This document shows, piece by piece, positions 59,361-64,000 of a DNA stretch of 64,000 bases. The notes below the pieces were generated by a model. The model was not told the DNA's origin, made no database searches, and saw nothing but the letters and a program-made list of their open reading frames with translations. The stretch lies in contig CAZFBD010000017.1 of the NCBI GenBank assembly GCA_964517125.1, positions 1 to 64,000 of the forward strand, written 5' to 3'. Made by a program: the position numbers and the translations under genes. The stretch comes from SHLQ01 sp964517125. Lineage in GTDB: Bacteria > Actinomycetota > Acidimicrobiia > Acidimicrobiales > SHLQ01. Within the stretch, counting starts at the first letter, position 1, and each line of letters starts with the position of its first letter.

Positions 59361-61813
59361 ATGGACTCCAACGAAACGATCACGGATGAAGCCGCCTCGC
59401 TCTGGCCCGAGATGTCCTCCGACATCACGAGTGCCCGCACCGTGGCCCGTTCAATCACACTCGACACCCAGCGGGCCAGTACCGACGGCCGGGTTCTCGA
59501 GCTGAGCTCCCAACTCCAGGCAATCAACGCCCGGATGTTGGAACTCGAAACCCGTATTGCGACCGGTCATACCGGCGACGGTGGCCAGGCTCCCGCCCGG
59601 ACCGAAGCGCTCGAGCACGAGGTCAACAGCCTCCGTGAGCTCATGGCCGGCCTCACCTCCCGCGTCGACGCACAGTCGCTGGCACCAGCGTCGTCGAACG
59701 ATGGTCCGTCGTCTGAAGCACTGCTTGCCATGGACAGCCGCCTGAGCGCGGCCGAGGCGTCGCGAAACCGCGACAGCGAAGAAGTCAACCAGCTGATGTC
59801 GTACCTGGAGCAGGCGTTCCGCCGGCTCGACGAACTGTCGGAACGACTTGCGACCAACGAAGACAGCCTGCGCAAGCAGGTGGGCGATGCAGAATCCAAG
59901 CTTGCCGAGCAGGTGGGTGAGGTCCGCAGCCTGCTCGAGGGGCAGGTCGCCGATGTCGAGACCAACCTTGCAGCCGACGTCGCCGAGGCGAGAACACAAC
60001 TCGATCTGCAGGTCCAGCAGGCTGAGGAACGCATCAACACGGCGCTGGGAGCGCTGCCCGGGCCGGGAGTCGGCTCCGAGGTCACCGACGGACTCCACGG
60101 CCGAATCGACGAACTCCACCAGAAACTCGACGAACTGCCCGAACCCGGCGTCAGCACCGAAGTCACCGACGGACTCCACGGCCGAATCGACGAACTCCAC
60201 CAGAAACTCGACGAACNNNNNNNNNNNNNNNNNNNNNNNNNNNNNNNNNNNNNNNNNNNNNNNNNNNNNNNNNNNNNNNNNNNNNNNNNNNNNNNNNNNN
60301 NNNNNNNNNNNNNNNNGTCACCGACGGACTCCACGGCCGAATCGACGAACTCCACCAGAAACTCGACGAACTGCCCGAACCCGGCGTCAGCACCGAAGTC
60401 ACCGACGGACTCCACGGCCGAATCGACGAACTCCACACGGTCTTTGGCGACGAGCTTCGCAACCTGACCGGCTCGATGCCCGATTCGTCGGCGACCGAGC
60501 AGATCACCACGGAACTCGGTGCGCGCATCGACGACATGAACGCCCGCGTCGACAACTCGCATTCACGCATCGACGAGGTCGAACAGCGGGCGAACGAGTC
60601 GACCGAAGGCCTCCTTGGTCGGGTCGAAGCGGCCGAGTCCACACTCGCCGAGCTCACCGACCTCGCCGAGCGGATGGAACGAGCCGAAACCCAGCTCCAG
60701 GAGACCGCCGGTCTTCGGGAGCAGCTGGACTCCAACAACGCCCGGTTCGACGAACTCAACACCGAACTCGACACCCGTTTGGGAGCGTCGGAAGATCGGC
60801 TCGCAGAACGAATCAAAGAAGCCCGCGAACTGCTTGCGGCCCAGCAAGAAGAATCGGCAACGTCGCTCACGGAGATGATCGACCGCAGCGAGCAGTCGCT
60901 TGCAGCACAGGTCTCCACAGTCGAAGAAGAGCTTGCGGCTCAGGTGGCCGAGGCGCGCGAGCTTCTGACAGCGAAGGCGTCAGACGACTCCACCACCGAA
61001 GCACTCGCCGCCATGGAAGAACGGTTCGCCGGCCTCGACGAGCAGGTCTCGGGCGCAACGAGCATGGCAATCGAGTCGCAGCACTTCTCGGAGAACCTCC
61101 GGGTGTTGCAAACCGATCTGGTCAAGGCCATTCAGGTTGAGCTCGAGGGCCAGGCCGTGCGCCTCGAGGATGTCGAGACCTCTCTCACCTCAACCAAGGA
61201 CGATCAGGGAGCCGAGCAATCGGTTCTCGCCGACCGCATCACCACAGCCGAAGCCCACCACGGCACGACCGATGCCCGCCTCGAACACCTCGAGACCACC
61301 ATCGTCTCGCTTGCTGCAAAGCCGTCAGGCGATCTCGGGCTGGCGCCGGCCAACCCGCTCGACGCCCAGCGTCTCGCCGTGGTCGAGACTCGCCTCGAAG
61401 AGTCATCGGCGAGCATCGAGAACCTCGCACAGCTGCAGCAGCGAACGGCTGGCCAGGAATCGAACCTGTTCGAATCCGTGGCTGCCATGGCGGCCGCATT
61501 GGAACAGAACTCCCAGGAGCTTCAGAGTCTGCGCAGTCAACTCGACCAGGCGCACACACGAATCTCGCAGTTGGAGTCTGGTGCGGGTTCAGCCGGAGCG
61601 ATCGCCGCCGAGCCACAGGCGCCGGCAGATCCGGAGCCAGCGCCTCCGACCGATCCACAACCGGTGCCCGAGCCGCGGGCCGATGCACTTCGCGTTGCTG
61701 ACGTGATCGGCGAGACCACCAAGGAGGAACGTCTGACTCCGAAGGACGGCTCCGACTGGTTCGTGGCCTCGTACGCAAAGAAGGACAAGAGCCGGGGTCG
61801 CTTCCGCCGCTGA
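59361..61813 (+). CDS. long coiled-coil protein with 27-residue tandem repeats, spans assembly gap
   Basis: The reading frame runs from ATG 59361 into an N run and resumes at 60317. Total length is above 780 residues. It is almost all heptad-rich (ELSSQLQAINARMLELETRIA, in parts; LAERMERAETQLQETAGLRE). Around the gap are repeats of a 27-residue unit starting VTDGLHGRIDELHQKLDE. The C-terminus is Pro/Glu-rich, then a basic GSDWFVASYAKKDKSRGRF. No membrane span or signal peptide is present. The two halves fit one frame only if the true gap is not 100 bases. Confidence 0.75.
60081..60436 (+). repeat. 81-nt tandem repeat in the coiled-coil gene
   Basis: Unit 1 is 60081-60161 and unit 2 begins at 60162, cut at its 55th base by the gap. 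After the gap a complete unit runs 60317-60397, and a partial fourth (39 nt) 60398-60436. The units are near-identical at nucleotide level. The number in the gap is unknown. Confidence 0.9.
60217..60316. other. 100-N assembly gap inside a tandem repeat
   Basis: Exactly 100 Ns, the conventional unknown-length placeholder. The flanks are the same 81-nt repeat, so the assembler collapsed the array. Continuity of the reading frame and of the repeat needs a true length of 26 + 81n bases. Confidence 0.95.
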
Positions 61814-61822
61814 GTGTCCCGG

Positions 61823-62179
61823 CTACTGGGTCACCTGTGAACGAACCGGGCTCGCCACCACACGGTGGCCACCCCAGCGACCCCCTGGAGAGGTCACGAC
61901 GGGAGTCGGTGGATCGGGCGCGATCGTTGGCGCCTCCTCGGCCACCACCGGGATCGGTGGAGGTACGAGCACCTTCGGTTGCGTTTCCCGAAGGTCGAGC
62001 ACGAGTCCGTCGTTGCGGAGATCAATGACCGGTCCGGCATCGGCGGCCGCGGGTGCCGGCTCCACGTCCACCGGGGCGGAGGTTGCAGACGGTGCGCTGG
62101 GCGAGCCTTCCGGCGCGGGCGGATACCACTTGCCGTCGCTGGCCAGCCACCAGCCCGACGCGACCCACGTATCGCTCAT
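61823..62179 (-). CDS. small protein with DUF2510-like N-terminus and Pro/Ala-rich tail
   Basis: The 118-residue protein begins SDTWVASGWWLASDGKWYPP, a DUF2510-type GWxxxxDGxWYPP motif, followed by about 95 residues rich in Pro, Ala, Val and Thr. The ATG at 62179 has AAGGACGG upstream. A longer in-frame version to 62278 is possible. There is no membrane helix. The function is unknown. It is divergent from the serine hydrolase. Confidence 0.55.
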   Translation of the reverse strand: MSDTWVASGWWLASDGKWYPPAPEGSPSAPSATSAPVDVEPAPAAADAGPVIDLRNDGLVLDLRETQPKVLVPPPIPVVAEEAPTIAPDPPTPVVTSPGGRWGGHRVVASPVRSQVTQ

Positions 62180-62340
62180 TCCACCGTCCTTCCTGCCACC
62201 AGCGAAGGTAGGCAGCAGGCGTCTGACGATGTGGGACATCTCCTCGAACCGGTCACGTTCAGCGTTGATCGGTGCCATCGATTCCCACGTTCCGGCGTGT
62301 GCAGAGGATTGGTAGCGTCGACGTCATCCGGAGGAGTTCC

Positions 62341-63405
62341 ATGCCCGTTCTGCAGTCAGTTCCGCCCACCGTCGCCTTGCCCACGCAGCCACCGGATGTG
62401 GCGTGGCCAACGATCGCCTGGCCCGAGGCCGAGGCGCCTCCCGAACTGGCCGAGCTTCTCGACGCAGCGTTCGTCGATGAGCCAAACACTGACGAGTCGG
62501 GCCCACTTGGCCAGTCCCTTGCTGTTGTCGCCGTGCAATCCGGGCACCTGGTCGCCGAGCGGTATGGCCCGACGGCAAGTGTCGACGAGCCCCTGATCTC
62601 CTGGTCCATGGCCAAGAGCATCACGCAGGCACTCGTGGGACTCGTGGTCGCCGATGGCGCGCTCGACATCAACGATCCCGCACCCATCGCACAGTGGACC
62701 GACGGCGCCGATCCGCGAAACGTCATCACCGTCGACCACCTCCTGCGGATGGTCCCCGGAACCGAGTTCATCGAGGCCTACATCGAGGGCGAGTCGAGCC
62801 ACTGCTTGGAGATGCTCTTTGGCGCCGGCGCCGCAGACATGGCCGGGTACGTGGCCGAGCTTCCTGCGCTCGCCCCACCCAACACCGTCTTCAACTACTC
62901 CAGCGGAACCACGAATCTGCTGACTCGAATCGTCGGCGACATCGTTGGCGACAGCGAGGACTTCGACGCATGGATGCAGCGTCGTCTTCTCAACCCGATC
63001 GGCATGCCGGCGCGCCTCACGTTCGACGATCGGGGAACCTGGATTGGCTCGTCGTTTCTCCACACGTCAGCGCGGGACTTCGCGAAGTTCGGACTGCTGT
63101 ACCTGCGGGACGGCATGTGGGATGGCGAACGTCTTCTGCCCGAGGGCTGGGTCGACTACGCCCGAACGCTGCAAGCCACCGATGACGACGGAGTTGGGTA
63201 TGGCGCCCACTGGTGGATCTGGGGTCCCGACAACAACGTCTTCTACGCCGCCGGCTACGAGACCCAGCGAATCATCGTTGACCCCGCTCGCGATCTCGTC
63301 CTGGTACGCCTCGGCAAGACGGCGACGGACAAAGCCGACGCGGTCGATGCCTGGCTCGAACAGGTGCGGCTCACCTTCCCCTTGGCCCCGACCCGCCGGC
63401 CGTAG
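62341..63405 (+). CDS. serine beta-lactamase-family hydrolase (class C / esterase-like)
   Basis: The 354-residue protein has SxxK in ISWSMAKSITQALVG (catalytic Ser-Met-Ala-Lys), the second motif YSSG (Tyr in VFNYSSGTTNLL), and the third region YAAGYETQRI, where HxG/KTG is replaced. The family includes beta-lactamase-like esterases, D-aminopeptidases and hydrolases. Resistance to beta-lactams should not be inferred. The N-terminus lacks a signal peptide. GGAGGAG lies 6 nt before ATG 62341. Confidence 0.85.
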   Translation: MPVLQSVPPTVALPTQPPDVAWPTIAWPEAEAPPELAELLDAAFVDEPNTDESGPLGQSLAVVAVQSGHLVAERYGPTASVDEPLISWSMAKSITQALVGLVVADGALDINDPAPIAQWTDGADPRNVITVDHLLRMVPGTEFIEAYIEGESSHCLEMLFGAGAADMAGYVAELPALAPPNTVFNYSSGTTNLLTRIVGDIVGDSEDFDAWMQRRLLNPIGMPARLTFDDRGTWIGSSFLHTSARDFAKFGLLYLRDGMWDGERLLPEGWVDYARTLQATDDDGVGYGAHWWIWGPDNNVFYAAGYETQRIIVDPARDLVLVRLGKTATDKADAVDAWLEQVRLTFPLAPTRRP

Positions 63406-63410
63406 CTCGG

Positions 63411-63713
63411 TCAGAACGCTCGCAGCAGAGCGGTGACTGCGGCCGCCACCACAACAACGACCAGGAATGGGGCGCGGCGCCACACCAGGACCGCAGCGGC
63501 TGCCATTCCGGCGAGCCGGGCATCGACCACGATCGAGCCACCGCTCCCCACGGTCAGCTGCACGATGACCGCCATCACCACGGCTGCCGGAATCAGGCCC
63601 GCAGCGCGGGCCAGCACCGGCCGTCGATCCAGGAGCGGCCCAATCACGAACGCGCCGGCCAGCCGCTGACCCCAGACGCCAATGGTGAGTGCCACGATGG
63701 CCACGGTGGTCAT
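63411..63713 (-). CDS. AzlD-family branched-chain amino acid exporter subunit
   Basis: The 100-residue protein has about three hydrophobic helices (VAIVALTIGVWGQRL; AAGLIPAAVVMAVIVQL; FLVVVVVAAAVTALL), the size and composition of AzlD. It is the small partner of AzlC. The start overlaps the AzlC-like stop by 4 nt (ATGA at 63710-63713), the usual coupled pair. The transported amino acid cannot be read. Confidence 0.85.
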   Translation of the reverse strand: MTTVAIVALTIGVWGQRLAGAFVIGPLLDRRPVLARAAGLIPAAVVMAVIVQLTVGSGGSIVVDARLAGMAAAAVLVWRRAPFLVVVVVAAAVTALLRAF

Positions 63714-64000
63714 GGCGTCGGCTCCCGAACCAGAGCGAGTGCCACACCCACACCGAGCACGCTCAGGATGATCGGCAGTCCGGCAGGCACGAACGGCAGC
63801 AGGCCCAGACACAGCGCTCCACCGGCGAAGCCAGCGATGCGACCATCCGGCGTGCGCAACAGATTGCCGATGATTGCCAGAAGCGCTGCCGGAAAGACTG
63901 CATCAAGGCCGAGCCGCTGCGTGTCTCCGAGGACATCGCCCAGCCAGGTCCCGACCGCAATACCCAGGAACCAACCAATCATCATGCCGGCCGTGGTTCT
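63710..64000 (-). CDS. AzlC-family transporter, 5' end beyond window
   Basis: The C-terminal part (about 96 residues) of an AzlC-type permease with helices WFLGIAVGTWLG, the motif LGLDAVFPAALLAIIGNLLR, and IILSVLGVGVALALV. The frame stays open to the right edge of the window, so the gene is truncated there by the window and not by mutation. With AzlD it would form a branched-chain amino acid efflux complex. Confidence 0.85.
   Translation of the reverse strand, partial: RTTAGMMIGWFLGIAVGTWLGDVLGDTQRLGLDAVFPAALLAIIGNLLRTPDGRIAGFAGGALCLGLLPFVPAGLPIILSVLGVGVALALVREPTP

Noticed and set aside
60217..60316. Frameshift splitting the coiled-coil gene into two genes
   Set aside because: The shift is produced by the 100-N placeholder. 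A gap of 26 + 81n bases gives one frame.
62341..63405. Beta-lactam resistance gene
   Set aside because: Only the SxxK motif and general fold are visible, the third motif is not KTG and there is no signal peptide. An esterase-like hydrolase is likelier.
1..64000. tRNA, rRNA, CRISPR arrays
   Set aside because: I found no tRNA cloverleaf ends, rRNA segments or spaced direct repeats. The only tandem repeats are at 19324-19393 and in the coiled-coil gene.

Overview
The window is high-GC, densely coded DNA with frequent GTG/TTG starts and 1-4 nt stop/start overlaps. Family content points to Actinomycetota: DUF3097, DUF2342 (F420-associated) metalloprotease, SWIM protein beside a SNF2 helicase, SigH/RshA-type sigma/anti-sigma pair, DUF2510 proteins, and the gene order tilS-hpt-ftsH-folE-folP-folB-folK-DUF2520-panC followed further on by coaX-lysS and clpC. 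A marine or soil Acidimicrobiia lineage is my best guess, but this is inference from gene content. One 100-N run (60217-60316) shows a draft scaffold. I recognise no rRNA, tRNA, CRISPR array, IS element or prophage. Bases 1-69 hold no gene I can support.

Layout. 0-2.3 kb (minus): a thioredoxin-fold lipoprotein whose first redox-active Cys codon is an in-frame TGA (probable selenocysteine), DUF3097 and a CYTH-like protein. 2.4-9.9 kb (plus): a tightly coupled DNA-end-processing cluster, HerA-like ATPase, SbcD (Mre11), SbcC (Rad50), an FMN-oxidase-like protein, a NurA-like nuclease and a 4Fe-4S protein. 9.9-13.5 kb: SNF2 helicase plus SWIM protein. 13.5-19.1 kb (minus): small membrane protein, sulfotransferase, a lipoprotein-histidine kinase-response regulator operon and an unknown. 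19.5-22.8 kb: unknown acidic-linker protein, cupin, and an LppM-like/HAD fusion. 23-35.4 kb: clpC, polyprenyl synthetase, metY, two tandem sugar transferases, cysQ-like, lysS, coaX, nadC. 35.6-44.5 kb: an accessory island of large secreted proteins (GH26-like, two beta-propellers, a decayed fragment), an aldose-epimerase-like enzyme and a membrane-anchored ECF sigma factor. 44.5-55.6 kb (minus): G3E GTPase, panC, DUF2520, the folate operon, ftsH, hpt, tilS, a metalloprotease, and the sigma/anti-sigma pair. 55.7-64 kb: EcsC, PilZ, DUF2510 proteins, a second GH26-like protein with RTX repeats, a long coiled-coil protein with an 81-nt tandem repeat around the assembly gap, a serine hydrolase and AzlD/AzlC.

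How the genes work together. The herA-sbcD-sbcC-nurA block looks like a complete archaeal-style double-strand-break resection set. The folate, pantothenate, NAD and lysyl-tRNA genes are a conserved housekeeping neighbourhood that the secreted-protein island splits in two. The island proteins share a Cys-bounded C-terminal module of about 70 residues, and the sugar transferases, PilZ protein and GH26-like enzymes together suggest surface polysaccharide production and remodelling.
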